Shown: positions 54,245 through 64,000 of the stretch, piece after piece
How the letters are laid out: every line of letters starts with the position of its first letter
How positions within the stretch are numbered: position 1 is the first letter of the stretch
NCBI GenBank assembly: GCA_023213315.1
Contig: JAKCPI010000953.1
Location: 1 to 64,000 of the forward strand
Source: Euborellia annulipes
Taxonomy: Eukaryota > Arthropoda > Insecta > Dermaptera > Anisolabididae
Reading direction: 5' to 3'
Length of the DNA: 64,000 nucleotides
Program-made: the position numbers and the translations under genes
The notes under the pieces: generated by a model
What the model was told of the DNA's origin: nothing
The model's database searches: none
The model's input: the letters and a program-made list of their open reading frames with translations, nothing else

Positions 54245-55249
54245 TCTATTTTATTTTTATGACAATTTTTTGTCCTCTTTTATACTGACCATCTTCTAAA
54301 TAGAAGATTTTTCTCTTTGATTTTTGTTCTTTTAAATTTTAGTAAACTCTAATAATTTTTTCCCCTATGAATGCTCACCCCCCCCCTCCCCTACTTATTT
54401 ATTGCCCTCCTGATATGAGATTGAAATTTCTGTTATAAAAAAAAAAAATCAAAATGCACGAACATACAGTAGAGTATTATTATAAATTTGTCTTGATTTG
54501 CAACTGAAACAACTAGAAAATTATTTTTTTTTTACGTCGAATCTCCGAAACTGTAACTCTGTACAGAAACAGTAGCAATAAATTTCACCAAAACAAAATT
54601 TGTTTTACATGATTGATTGAATAATGGAACAAGAAGAGCTTTCTCTTGCTCTAAGGGACAGGGACTCTTAATTAATATTATCCAAAGGTTAATAAAAATT
54701 GTATACATGTGAAATTATTTTTCATATGAAAGGGGAATTTGTAATATTTAACCAAATGAAATAATGAAATAATTAGTTGAACATGAAAATGAACCTGATG
54801 AGCTCTGATGAAGGCATTTCGGATATATAATTAAACGGTATTGAGATATTCATTGAATACTCGCATTAATTAATCGCCGCCTAAAGAAATTCATGAGGCA
54901 ACTCTTCGAACACGCCTTCATTTACTTTTGCATCATTCCAAGGATTCCAGAGAATAACAAAGAATGAAAATTTTATTGCTATTTCTTGATATATCATATT
55001 CACTGTCTCCTTCTAGCTTTAATCCCCCCACCCCACGCCCCGTTCTTTTAAAAATTAACAGATATAAATTTGTTGCTTTACAGAAGACTAAGAAATGTTT
55101 TTTATACATATACCGGAAATTTTAGAATTTTTTAGAAATTATATTCTCATACTCAGAGCTCGTAGATACCGACTTTGAATTACCTGCTGCTCTAAATGTT
55201 GTTAAAAAAAAAAATTGTGTTGTGAAAAAAATTAAAAATTTTAATCAAA
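54245..55249. other. AT-rich stretch, nothing recognised
   Basis: C-run near 54379, A-runs near 54438; no gene or repeat evidence. Confidence 0.4.
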
Positions 55250-55924
55250 TTTTTTACTTTCTCTTACCTCTATATATGTTAATATATAGAGAGAGAAAGT
55301 ATTGGATTCATGTCAAAAATTCGATGTCGAGATTTTGATGGATATACACGTTTTGAGGTCCCCTGAATCCAAAAAAGTGGTTTTCGCCACATGGTCTGTC
55401 TGTTTGTCTGTGTGTCTGTGTGGGTTCAATTTAAAGCATGAAGGAATTTAGCTAGGAGGTTGAAATTTTATATTTAAGTTAGGCACCCCCATGGGACGGG
55501 ACACGAAGCTTTTGAACAAAATCGACCAAAGAGTACTAGTACTTTACTGATGTACTTTTTCAGTTTTTTTCGATTTTCTCAAAATTCACTCCAACGATTT
55601 TTTTTTTAAATTCATAAATCAATTATTTTTTAGATGCTCTTTTAAATGTATATTCTCATTTTGTGATTGAAATCTTCTGAAGACCACTTTACTCTTGTAC
55701 TCCCTAGAAAAGATAGGAGAAATGGTTGCCATGGTAACAAAATATAAATATTTTCCCATACTTATAAATTTTACATCTTGAAATTCGAATATACCCTACT
55801 GTCGGAAACTAAATACATGTCGACACAAAAAATCTGGTGTGACAAGCACAGAACTCAACTTTCTCTTGCCGAAGGGTAAGAGAAATTTGTGTGCTGTGCG
55901 ATCAGTCACACCAGATTTTTTTTT
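55250..55924 (+). mobile_element. R1 repeat copy 19, complete and uninterrupted
   Basis: Reference copy (~675 bp). Left-end hairpin ACTTTCTCTTACC ... GAGAGAGAAAGT; interior blocks in order (TTCATGTCAAAAATTCGATG; GTCCCCTGAATCC; GTCTGTCTG tract; GTTGAAATTTTATATTTAAG; AGTACTAGTACTTTACTG; CTCCAACGATTTT; TGCCATGGTAACAAAATATA; GTCGGAAACTAAATACATG); right-end hairpin 55831-55920. Bounded on both sides by T-runs, so a target duplication cannot be told from the T-tracts. Confidence 0.9.
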
Positions 55925-56086
55925 AAAGTTTTTACTCTTCTCTTATATCAACCGTAAAAATTTTAATCAATGAATGAGGAACCATGTCGCGATAAAGTGT
56001 TTCGTAATGATATTTATTTATTTTACTAAAAGTGCTGAGAGGAATCAAACGTTCTTTAACGTTTTAATATACTTTAGGAAGACTTT

Positions 56087-56168
56087 TTTAAATTTATTTT
56101 AAGATCTTTTTCGGCATCTGAGGTCATTTAGACCCCGAACCTATTTATTTCAATTGAATAGGAAGACA
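56087..56168 (-). mobile_element. SINE-B 3' fragment
   Basis: TTTTAAGATCTTTTTCGGCATC, GGTCATTTAGACCCCG and TTTCAATTGAATAGG, truncated before the head. Confidence 0.7.
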
Positions 56169-56384
56169 TGTTGGTATGGTTAATAAGTTTCACTTCTCTC
56201 TAAATAAGTCCTTGTTTTTAAATCTAAACGATTTAGATAAATTGATATTTTAAAATTAAAGCCTTTTCCGTAATTTTATATTAAAATAGTTTTTTCTTCA
56301 GAAAATCTTTTTTTTTTTTTTTTTTAATAGAGCAGCAATTGCTTTATGAATAATTTTATCTAATTTCTTACCTCTTCTTTACAG

Positions 56385-56511
56385 GTCTCAGCAAGTGTTG
56401 CATTCTTTCTGAAACAAGGCACTGGGCGATTTGGCTCCTCAGTATCCCTCAGAATGGGGTTGAGTGAACTTCATCTCCACGTAGCTCATCTCCCGACTTC
56501 TCCATAATTGA
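56385..56511 (+). other. Candidate exon (127 bp), related to 42684-42787
   Basis: Preceded by TACCTCTTCTTTACAG and followed by GTAAGT, with TTTAAT next as at 42787. Balanced composition. Frame 0 is open for 40 codons (...SSVSLRMGLSELHLHVAHL...) and ends in TAA eight bases before the donor. It aligns in the same frame with the 42.7-kb segment. Could be a coding 3' region, duplicated UTR exon or ncRNA exon. Confidence 0.45.
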
Positions 56512-56636
56512 GTAAGTTTAATCTTTAAATCTATTTACGTTTTCACATTTAAGTGTAATAAATAAATGGCTGGAAAATATATTTGAAAAAAAAAAAAAAA
56601 ATTGAAATTCACAGAGCCTATGAGAAAATGAAGGAA

Positions 56637-57329
56637 TGTTTTTCACTTTCTCTTACCTCTATATATATGTTAATATATATAGAGAGAAAGTATTGGATTC
56701 ATGTCAAAAATTCGATGTCGGGATTTTGATGGATATACACGTTTTGAGGTCCCCTGAATCCAAAAAAGTGGTTTTCGCGACATGGTCTGTCTGTATGTCT
56801 GTGTGTGTGTGTGTGTGTCTCCCTGTCTGTGTGTCTGTGAACAAAATATCTCAAGAACGGAAAGAGCTAGAAGGTTGAAATTTTATATTCAAGTTAGGCA
56901 AACCCATAGGTCATGACACGAAGCTTTTGAACAAAGTCGACCAAAGAGTACTAGTACTTTACTGATGCACTTTTTCAGTTTTTTTTTTCGATTTTCTCTA
57001 AATTCGCTCCAACGATTTTTTTTCAAATTCAAAAATCAATTATTTTTTAGATTCTCTTTAAAATGTATATTCTCATTTTGCCATTGAAATCTTCTGAAGA
57101 CCACTTTACTCTTATACTTCATAGAAAAGATAGGAGAAATAGTTGCCATGGTAACAAAATATAAATATTTTCCCATACAAATTTTACATCTTAAATTCTA
57201 ATATATCAGCGGAAACTAAATATATATCGACACAAAAAATATGGTGTGACACGCACAGAACACAACTTTCTATTACCGAAGGTAAGAGAAAGTTGTGTGC
57301 TGTGCGACCAGCCACACCAGATTTTTTTT
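56637..57329 (+). mobile_element. R1 repeat copy 20, complete and uninterrupted
   Basis: Second complete copy (~690 bp), same order and orientation as 55250-55924, ~700 bp away across the candidate exon. Right-end hairpin 57237-57328 (TTTCTATTACCGAAGGTAAG at the turn). Confidence 0.9.
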
Positions 57330-57699
57330 ATATTATAATCATAATACTCTAATTCTCATTAATATGATAACTAATAAATTATTTTATCATATTACTGTAT
57401 TATTAAAAACCCATTACTACTAAACTATTTTCACTTATCACTTAAGTAAAGTTTATAACGGATATATAATTTGAATATAAAATATAAATAAAAAAAATGA
57501 AAAATTATTCTTTTGGACCATAAAATTAACTCTAGTTGAATTTATATCTATCCTATATGGGATAATTTAGGAGCTCAATTCTAAAGCTCGTTATCCGGCT
57601 CTCTTGACTTAACCTTGTTGCTCTTGCCATAATTAGAGTGGCATTTAGACTCAGGCGGATAAATAAAAAAAAAGAAGTAGAGGAAAAAAAGAGGAACAG
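57330..57699. other. AT-rich stretch, nothing recognised
   Basis: No repeat or gene evidence; short frames in the second half run into the following island. Confidence 0.35.
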
Positions 57700-57910
57700 T
57701 TGAGGGTTTCTCCAAAGATGGGCGAGGGGGCTGACTTCCAAGACAATACGCCTCTTGGGGCAATATGGGCAGCTAGCTTGTCAACGGAGCGTGCGCGTGT
57801 CCACTAGGGCCACGTGACCTCTGTGATAAATGGCCCCTGAACGGTTGATCGATGATAGCGGCGTCTGGGCATGCGCACTTGCATTCTCTCTGTCCACTTA
57901 CACTCTTGAT
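57700..57910. other. GC-richer non-repetitive island
   Basis: ~200 bp of balanced sequence: GGGCAGCTAGCTTGTCAACGG, GGGCCACGTGACC (E-box), GTGATAAATGGCC (AbdB-type word), GGCATGCGCACTTGC (NRF1-like palindrome). Overlapping 114- and 75-codon minus-strand frames cross into AT-rich DNA and look spurious. Candidate conserved regulatory element. Confidence 0.35.
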
Positions 57911-58056
57911 AAACATCAAAAATATTGAAATCACCGGTCGATTGGTCAATTGATAAAATAAAATTGTAAAATCGTTCAACAATAATATAAATTGTGAAAC
58001 ATTTATTTTCTGGAAAATTTTGCACACGCAAATAGAAGGGATGTCAGTTCGGAGAC

Positions 58057-58217
58057 TTTTTTTACTTTTTTTTCCCCTATATTTGAAATAGATAGAGAAA
58101 GAAAGTATTGCGATCATGTCAAAAATTCAATGTCGAGTTTTTGATGGATGTAGCCTACATGTTTTGAGGTATATTTAAGTTAGGCACCTCCCCCCTCCCC
58201 CAAGTCGTGAAAATAAA
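58057..58217 (+). mobile_element. R1 repeat copy 21, left part
   Basis: Left-end hairpin with variant loop, CATGTCAAAAATTCAATGTCG, then deletion to TATTTAAGTTAGGCACC and GTCGTGAAAATAAAC. Its right part is at 58840-58919. Confidence 0.75.
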
Positions 58218-58229
58218 CTAGTATATCAG

Positions 58230-58560
58230 GAAAATTTTTCGTGAAAATTGTTGAAGCAGGGGGATATATAGAAATTTTTTTCGGGGGGGGGGGGGGCTGA
58301 TCTCAAAAATTTTTATTTCGCGGAACATTCCCCTCTTTCGCTGAACCAAAATTTTTTTTCACGTCCTTAAAAATATTTTACCTTTTTTTTAGAGACGCAA
58401 AATTTTTTTCATCCACGGAACAATCCCTCTTTTTGCGGAACCTAAATATTCGTGCTGCGGGGCCAAGCAAACATTTCGGGGGTGGGGGGGGGGCGAGACC
58501 CATTATTTGGGGGCGGGCCCCCTCGGTCCCCCTTATATGCGCCTCTGCATTGAAGTACAC
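58230..58560. mobile_element. G-run-rich DNA element in R1 copy 21
   Basis: Contains GCGGAACATTCCCCTCTTTCG and CACGGAACAATCCCTCTTT as imperfect direct repeats, several G-runs, and an end that on the minus strand reads GCAGAGGCGCATATAAGGGG, a hAT-type terminus. The left terminus is uncertain. Confidence 0.45.
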
Positions 58561-58839
58561 TTTATTGATGTAGTAGTTCAGATTTTTCAAATTCATTTTC
58601 CAGCTCTTTCTTCCATAGAGCCAATGTTAAATCCCTATGGGGATTTGCATGTTAATTTCGATTCACAAGGGGGTCCCCTTTGGAATTTTTTAAACATTAA
58701 AAAAAAAAATTTCCGATTCTTATGAAATATTGTAGCTATTTATTTCTCTCTATTGTATTAATATATAAAATATCCAAATGTGAGATTAAAATTTTGAAAA
58801 ATAACCATAGTTTATTTTAAGCAGTAAAAATGCAAGTTT

Positions 58840-58919
58840 GATACTAAGGTGCTATGGGAAACTAAATATATTTCGACCCAAAAAATCTGCTGTGCGACCA
58901 GTCACACCAGATTTTTTTA
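58840..58919 (+). mobile_element. R1 repeat copy 21, right end
   Basis: GGGAAACTAAATATATTTCGAC then a right-end hairpin lacking its first arm: CTGCTGTGCGACCAGTCACACCAG. Confidence 0.75.
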
Positions 58920-58924
58920 AAGTC

Positions 58925-59688
58925 TTTTCGGTTTGACATTAACGATACTCAATTATTATAATTACGATAAATGTGATCCAGGCAAATTTACTTATTTCAT
59001 TGATTTAAATAAATATTCATCGGACTTCCTGGAATCCAAACCCTTGGCTTCTTTATTATCAATATTGACATTTGTCACAATATCTAACCTCGTGGACACG
59101 GGAAGTCGGGGGGGGGGGGTACGTAGCCTTTAGAGGGCATTTTTAATAAATTTACTGGTATATGATAACCACCTTTCAGGTTGTTATTAAAACACTATGG
59201 TTGAGATTCTCTCTGTTACTAACACACACCATTAATACTAAAGTTATTTTGTCTGCTCATTCTCCGAGAGTACCAGCCCCTAGTCACTATTTTTTTTAGA
59301 AATATTTAATTTCTAACAATGATTAAAATTTTAACACTCTTGTGGAAATTTCCTTTCTGTTGTATTTTTATTTTTCATGAAGAACTTCCATATTTCTCTT
59401 CTGACTACAGCCCTGGTCATTGTTAAATTTAAATTTAGTAAATTTTTGTTTTTCGATTATAAATTTCTTAGACATCACATTCGATTAAGTACACTAATGT
59501 TTACTAGCCGATTAATGAAAAATAGTAGAATTACAAATTCTGAGGGCATTTATTATTTATACCCCAGTAAAGTCCCTAAAAATATGATTTTATTAGCCCA
59601 GTCATGAAAAATAATACTTCGCGTTTTTTTTTTTTTTTTTATTTATTTAAGATATTTAATTGGTGGCCAAAATGGTGATTTTCCGAAG
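58925..59688. other. AT-rich stretch, nothing recognised
   Basis: G-run near 59109. No gene evidence; the 76-codon frame at 59377 has no recognisable features. Confidence 0.35.
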
Positions 59689-59689
59689 G

Positions 59690-59850
59690 CCAAATTTCTT
59701 TAAATTAGAATTAGAATTTAAGATATTTTCGGCATCTGAGATTATTTAAACATCGCACCCATTTTTCTAAATTAATTGGGATTCCAATGTAATTTAAAAA
59801 AATTTACTTGGAACGGGAAACGAACCCATGTCTCCTCGACACCTTTGGAT
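59690..59850 (-). mobile_element. SINE-B copy, decayed
   Basis: TTAAGATATTTTCGGCATCTG, ATTGGGATTCCAATG body, GGAACGGGAAACGAACCC (B complement). Confidence 0.6.
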
Positions 59851-60723
59851 GTTTTTATATAATACTTATCATTTGAGAATTCTAAATTCAGGGGCCAATG
59901 TCCACTAACCCAATATACAAATTTCCTAAACAAAAAATGAAAAATTAATTATACAAATAAATTTATTTTAATGGCCTTTTTACTTTTTCCTTAAAATGTA
60001 GAATTGAATACTGTATAAAAAAAAATAGAGAAACTATTTAGACTAGATATATTTCTTTTAGTTGGTAAATTATGTTATAGAAGATCTAGATTATTCCTTA
60101 TTTAGATCTTAATTATACCTTTTTTAGTAAACTAGCACAAGATAAAAGATTCAATTCTTACATTATTTAATAAATATTTTTCTAATTGGACAGTTTTAAA
60201 TCAGATCGTAGAAGTGATGATGGCGTGCGAATTCTTTCACTATTTATTTACTATTGCTTTTTAAACGCGTTACTATTTTCACTTTTGGAATGCACTCTCG
60301 AAATTTGGAGACGGGGTGAAGATTATTCACCCCTGAGACGATTAACTCTTAACTTCTCTCATAGATCAATTACTAAAAGTCTACCCTCATGTTGTTTGTT
60401 AATTTAACCTTGCTGATTAAGATAAAAATCTCTTTTCTTTTAAACCAATGTAAACAAAAGAGATGGCAATGGCATACTAATTAGCATAAGTCAACTTCTT
60501 GTTCAAATTTTACAAAACATTACTTTTTAAATAAATAAATAAATATATACCTGGTTTTTTTACCTTGTTAATAAGAACAGCATGTTTTTGATTGGTTAAA
60601 AAGCCACTTTATATTTAAATGAATGGAATATGAAATTATTTATCTATTTACACAGAAAAGAGGCCCTAATTAAGCCCTAAAGGGTCAAAGTTTATTTCAT
60701 ACAAACAAAATTGAATTTGTATT
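59851..60723. other. AT-rich stretch, nothing recognised
   Basis: No repeat or gene evidence. The 73-codon frame at 60186 looks random. Confidence 0.4.
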
Positions 60724-60861
60724 ATAGTGTTTGGATTATTCGTATTGGCCGGCTAATTCATACAAATTCGCCAAAAAAGTTTTTAATTTTGTACTCGCGA
60801 TAATACGTACCAAATCGTCCGCCCCGTGACTATACGAATTATCGGTTTTCTACTGTATATA
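60724..60861. mobile_element. Small pogo/Tigger-like MITE, decayed
   Basis: Right end on the minus strand: CAGTAGAAAACCGATAATTCG, a pogo-type terminus followed by TA. The left end TAGTGTTTGGATTATTCG pairs in part. About 138 bp. Confidence 0.5.
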
Positions 60862-60904
60862 TTTAGAATTTTTCAGGTTTAGTCAGAACAATTATTGCCA
60901 AAAG

Positions 60905-61045
60905 AATTATAGATTATTTATGCAAATACACATTTTGAGGCCAAAGTGGGTGCCTCAAAATGGTCTATCTGTCTGTCTCTCTCTGTACGTTCAAAATAAA
61001 GCATGAAGGATATGAACTTCGAGGTTGAAATTTTATATATAATAA
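60905..61045 (+). mobile_element. R1 repeat copy 22, left part
   Basis: ACACATTTTGAGG, TGGTCTATCTGTCTGTCTC, AAAGCATGAAGGATATGAAC and GAGGTTGAAATTTTATAT; continues at 62073 after ~1 kb of nested elements. Confidence 0.7.
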
Positions 61046-61126
61046 ATAAGAAATTATATATAATATTTAAGATATCATATATATCGCGTACGTGAGCCGC
61101 GAAATGGAAATTTATATAATCAAATA

Positions 61127-61633
61127 CAGTAGAACCTCGATAAGTTAAACCTTGCTAAGTTCAAAACCTCCGTAACTTAAAAAATTTTTCAATTCCCTTC
61201 CCTTGACAGCGTAAAACCTCTATTACTTAAAGAACAAAACCTCTGTAACTTAAACAAATATTTTGAGCATAGCCCTCGATAACTTAAAATAATATTTTGG
61301 TGACCTCTATAACTTAAAGTATTTCTTTACATATCATCGAAAAAATAGTTGATGCAGAAAATCAAAATTACATGAAGCAGAAAAAAATTACTGATTTTTT
61401 TGTAAATAAATAAATATATTAATTTAATTTATATTTAACTAAACTATTCTAAATAAACAAATAGATCAAACGAAATTCCTTTTTCACTCACGTGACCAAA
61501 GTCAATAAACCTCGGTACGTTAAAAATTATATTCAATAACCTCTCTAACTTCAACTCTCGATAAGTAAAAAAAACTCGATAACTCAAATTTCTAACCGTT
61601 TCCCTTGAACTTTAACTTATCGAGGTTCTACTG
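61127..61633. mobile_element. 507-bp pogo/Tigger-like MITE with iterated termini
   Basis: Terminal inverted repeats CAGTAGAACCTCGATAAGTT and AACTTATCGAGGTTCTACTG with TA on both sides (61125-61126; 61634-61635), as expected of pogo-type Tc1/mariner elements. Inside, at least eight degenerate copies of AACCTCnrTAACTTAAA occur in both orientations near the ends. The interior is AT-rich, with no transposase frame. Confidence 0.85.
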
Positions 61634-61635
61634 TA

Positions 61636-61848
61636 TTTATTAATTCATATACCCGAAAAAAATAACAGTGTGCCGCCGGGAGTCGAACCACGGATCCTCC
61701 AATTTGTACTCGGAGTGCCCTAACCACTTGACCACAGCACCAGTGTGGTGGTCTAGTGGTTAGGGCACTCCGAGTACAAATTGGAGGATCCGTGGTTCGA
61801 CTCCCGACGGCACACCCTTATTTTTTTCGGGTGAATTAATAAATATTT
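61636..61848. mobile_element. tRNA-derived foldback, head to head
   Basis: Arms ~61636-61738 and ~61742-61848. The right (plus) copy has A box TGGTCTAGTGGTTAGGGC, an anticodon-arm-like TCCGA-GTACAAA-TTGGA and B box GGTTCGACTCC; the left (minus) copy is nearly the same. Both continue into a CACCCTTATTTTTTTCGGGT tail that faces outward. Only ~3 bp separate the heads. It directly abuts the pogo-like MITE. Confidence 0.85.
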
Positions 61849-61849
61849 G

Positions 61850-62072
61850 ATTTTATATATAAGTTTCCTACCCTTCTGACAAGGGGAGGGCACGACCTTG
61901 GGATTTCATTTTGGGATGAAACTTCGGGTGATGATTGTAGACCGTTAGGGGGTTCACCCCTTGAAATAGTAACGCGCAACGCTCAATAGTTTCGGAGAAA
62001 ATGGCGTTTAAAAAATTCAAAGTCCGCTTATATACTAGTTAGGCTTTTTATATGACAATGGCGACAATAAGA
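61850..62072. other. Unassigned segment inside R1 copy 22
   Basis: Balanced text (GGGAGGGCACGACCTTGGG; TAACGCGCAACGCTCAATAG; TTTCGGAGAAAATGGCG) probably from another retroelement end. No partner in the window. Confidence 0.3.
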
Positions 62073-62465
62073 GACGTAAAAATAAGCATCTAGATAAAAT
62101 CGGTCAAAGAGTAGCCTACTACTACTTTACTGATGTACTTTTTCAATTTTTTTTTTTCGATTTTCTCAAAATATAACGATCATAAATCATTTATTTTTTA
62201 GATGCTCTTTAAAATGTATATTCTCATTTTGCTCTCATAATTATTTGAAGTCCACTTGTATGTACTTCATAATAAAGAATAGGAGATTGGTTGCTAGGGT
62301 GACAATAAATATTTTTCTATGTTTATATTCTAATGTACCGAACTGTATGAAATTAAATATATATCGACAAAAAAATATTTTTCTGACAAGCACATAACCT
62401 AACTTTTAATTACCAAAGGTTAGATAATGTTATATGCTGTGGGACCAGTCACACCAGATTGTTTT
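62073..62465 (+). mobile_element. R1 repeat copy 22, right part
   Basis: AAATCGGTCAAAGAGTAG ... TTTACTGATGTACTTTTTC through to the right-end hairpin (decayed; ends GGGACCAGTCACACCAGATT). Confidence 0.75.
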
Positions 62466-62995
62466 ATTTATAAGGGTAACCGAACCCTTAAACAATGAAG
62501 CAATCTTTATTTTCTTAGAAAATTCTAAGAGAAGAGGGTGGTCACGAAATTTTATTTAAACTCTCTCCCCTGTTTCTGATAAAATGTCAAATTTGAAAAT
62601 CTAACAATGCAAAAAGAGAAAGTATAAATATCTAAAGAAATATAATATTAATAAAAAAAAAAAAAACTAACTCCAATAAATCCCTTGAGAAAACGGAAAG
62701 AGATAATCTTATTTTATATTATAAATCCGGACGATTAACAATTTCAAACTCGTCGACTCAGCACTTTGGTTAAATTTTTTTTATATAGTATAAAGTGAAT
62801 GAAGGCTATATAATAAAAAGACCTTGTATCTAAACATATTTTCAAAATCTACAAATATTATGAAAAGCTTAGACAGTATTTAAACTCTGATATTAAGAAA
62901 TCGGTTTCTTGCTTTCCATTTGTCATTTCGAATAAAAGAATCGTGCGAAATCCTAATAAAAAAAAAAAAATTCCTACAAAAGACATAATAATTTA
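62466..62995. other. AT-rich stretch, nothing recognised
   Basis: A-runs near 62655 and 62960. No gene evidence. Confidence 0.4.
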
Positions 62996-62999
62996 GTTC

Positions 63000-63451
63000 C
63001 TGTCAGTGTCACGGCTAAAAGAGTGCGATAAATCTCTAGAGCTTTAAGCCTTTGAACAGCGGGTGGCCAATCGACCATATTTGGATTAATTCTTTCTTTG
63101 GAACAAAATATTCCGTGCTGAAAAGGAGACTTATCTTAGGTGTCTGAATCAACCCTGAAGCACCCACTCTGTTTGAATTTCACTGGAATGCAAAGTGGAT
63201 CCCTGAGGAAGAAGGAATGCCTGCCTCTTCATCCCAGTAACAAGCTGCTATTTAGACTGCACGTTGGATCGCAGAAGAACCAAGTGTTTGCTTAGGGTAA
63301 AGTCGATGGTGGTCAGAACCTCTTGAGGACACACATTGATTTTTTGGACAGACAATCCTTTGACTTTATCCAAACACTCTGTATTATATTGGTTTGGAAA
63401 ACATGCCCTTCCCATCTCTGTCAAGTTAACTAACTAGGCCACGGAAGAAGA

Positions 63452-63484
<33 letters not shown>
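63000..63484 (+). other. Balanced segment ending in AATAAA and poly(A)
   Basis: About 430 bp of near-balanced composition with no repeat partner, ending GAAGAAGAATAAA and a ~30-nt A-run (about 63454-63482). It could be a retrocopied transcript, a LINE end, or a real 3' exon beside a genomic A-tract. I found no matching duplication and no frame longer than about 40 codons. Confidence 0.35.
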
Positions 63485-63669
63485 AGATCGAATTAGGTTG
63501 GCCTTGGTTTAGACAACTCCATCTAATTATTTTGATCGTCGGATTTATTACATAATAGGGTATATTCAATTGAAAAAGAAAATTTGATTTGAAGTTTTTT
63601 TTTCCGGCTGCAGGAAAAAAACAATTAACAATATTTGAATACTTATTATTAGTAATTTAAAAAAAAAAA

Positions 63670-63975
63670 GGATAAGTAAAAAGGAGAAGAAAATCAGCAG
63701 CTAGTTGTATTTCATTATTTTATTCCCATCACTTTGACGTTTCGATCCCGGTTGGGATCATGTATAACAAGAGATGAAAAAATTAGTATCGGGAAAAACA
63801 TTATCAATTAAAAATTTTTATCTTAGAGTACGATCAAATTTTAGAATATATTTCTACAAGGCTCTTACAACTAAATACAAAAATTTTTAAGAAAACCCGG
63901 GATCGAATCTTCATGATGGGAATAAAATAATGAAATACATCTAGCTGCTGATTTTCTTCTCCATTTTACTTATCC
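63670..63975. mobile_element. Foldback with hammerhead-type motif
   Basis: Arms 63670-63731 and 63914-63975 are reverse complements (GGATAAGTAAAAAGGAGAAG; AAATCAGCAGCTAGTTGTAT on the left). Just inside the left arm the minus strand has stem II GATCCC-AACC-GGGATC and GAAACGTC, but CTGA is lost; the right side has GGGATCGAATC (GAAAC mutated). Confidence 0.65.
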
Positions 63976-63983
63976 TGAGGACG

Positions 63984-64000
63984 GTCCAACGATTTTGATT
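63984..64000 (+). mobile_element. Possible R1 fragment at window end
   Basis: TCCAACGATTTTGATT is the R1 interior word seen in most copies; too short to be sure. Confidence 0.3.

Noticed and set aside
57773..58117. 114-codon minus-strand frame
   Set aside because: Spans an island, AT-rich DNA and part of an R1 end; composition changes abruptly along it.
61742..61820. Functional tRNA gene
   Set aside because: A and B boxes are good, but the acceptor and T stems pair poorly, there is an unusual anticodon-loop reading, and an inverted duplicate is fused to it; a tRNA-derived SINE is the better call.

Overview
This window looks like a repeat-saturated, AT-rich intergenic or intronic stretch of a large animal genome. 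Signs are T- and A-homopolymers, microsatellites, poly(A)-tailed retroposons with target-site duplications, tRNA-derived SINEs, hAT-like and pogo-like inverted-repeat elements, and metazoan-style splice sites. A dispersed element that starts ACTAGC and ends in (GACA)n reminds me of non-LTR retrotransposon tails common in arthropods, and two GC-richer islands carry a TCAGT arthropod-type initiator. I therefore lean to an arthropod or other invertebrate, but I cannot name the lineage. No protein-coding gene can be supported: the longest open frames (up to 136 codons) lie in repeats, microsatellites or low-complexity DNA.

The commonest component is a family I call R1. A complete copy is about 650-700 bp. 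It has an AT-rich hairpin at its left end (opening ACTTTCTCTTACC) and a long near-perfect hairpin at its right end (AATCTGGTGTGAC ... GTCACACCAGATT, about 90 bp, built around the same ACTTTCTCTTACC word). About 22 copies or fragments occur in both orientations, and several are interrupted by younger insertions. Two tRNA-derived SINE families (SINE-A and SINE-B, several copies each), three or four rarer tRNA-derived elements, two inverted-repeat families that themselves carry an R1 hairpin, and several hAT-type ends fill much of the rest.

Region by region: 1-12 kb holds an R1 end, a ~186-bp tandem repeat, a LINE-like tail, a tRNA foldback inside R1, a hammerhead-ribozyme motif, the W element, and an R1 copy split by a SINE with a 40-nt G run. 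12-22 kb holds an R1 copy split by a 562-bp SINE with a 13-bp duplication, and a ~950-bp foldback. 22-37 kb holds a candidate exon, a 636-bp hAT-like element with an 8-bp duplication, a MITE inside R1, a second hammerhead inside a foldback, and several GC-richer islands. 37-50 kb holds a six-unit tandem array, a candidate exon, dense SINEs, a head-to-head SINE pair, a third hammerhead foldback and a perfect 40-bp palindrome. 50-64 kb holds a 1.2-kb foldback nested in a SINE, a further hammerhead, two near-complete R1 copies, a second candidate exon related to the first, a pogo-like MITE beside a tRNA foldback, and a last hammerhead-type foldback.

The most interesting signals are: (1) repeated minus-strand hammerhead cores (CTGANGA, stem II, GAAACGTC) at 4.57, 30.5 and 54.2 kb, with decayed copies at 38.9, 48.1, 52.0 and 63.7 kb, three of these loci enclosed by 60-70-bp inverted arms; (2) repeated production of inverted pairs of tRNA-derived elements; (3) hairpin modules shared between otherwise different element families; (4) two mutually similar exon-like segments with good splice signals about 14 kb apart.
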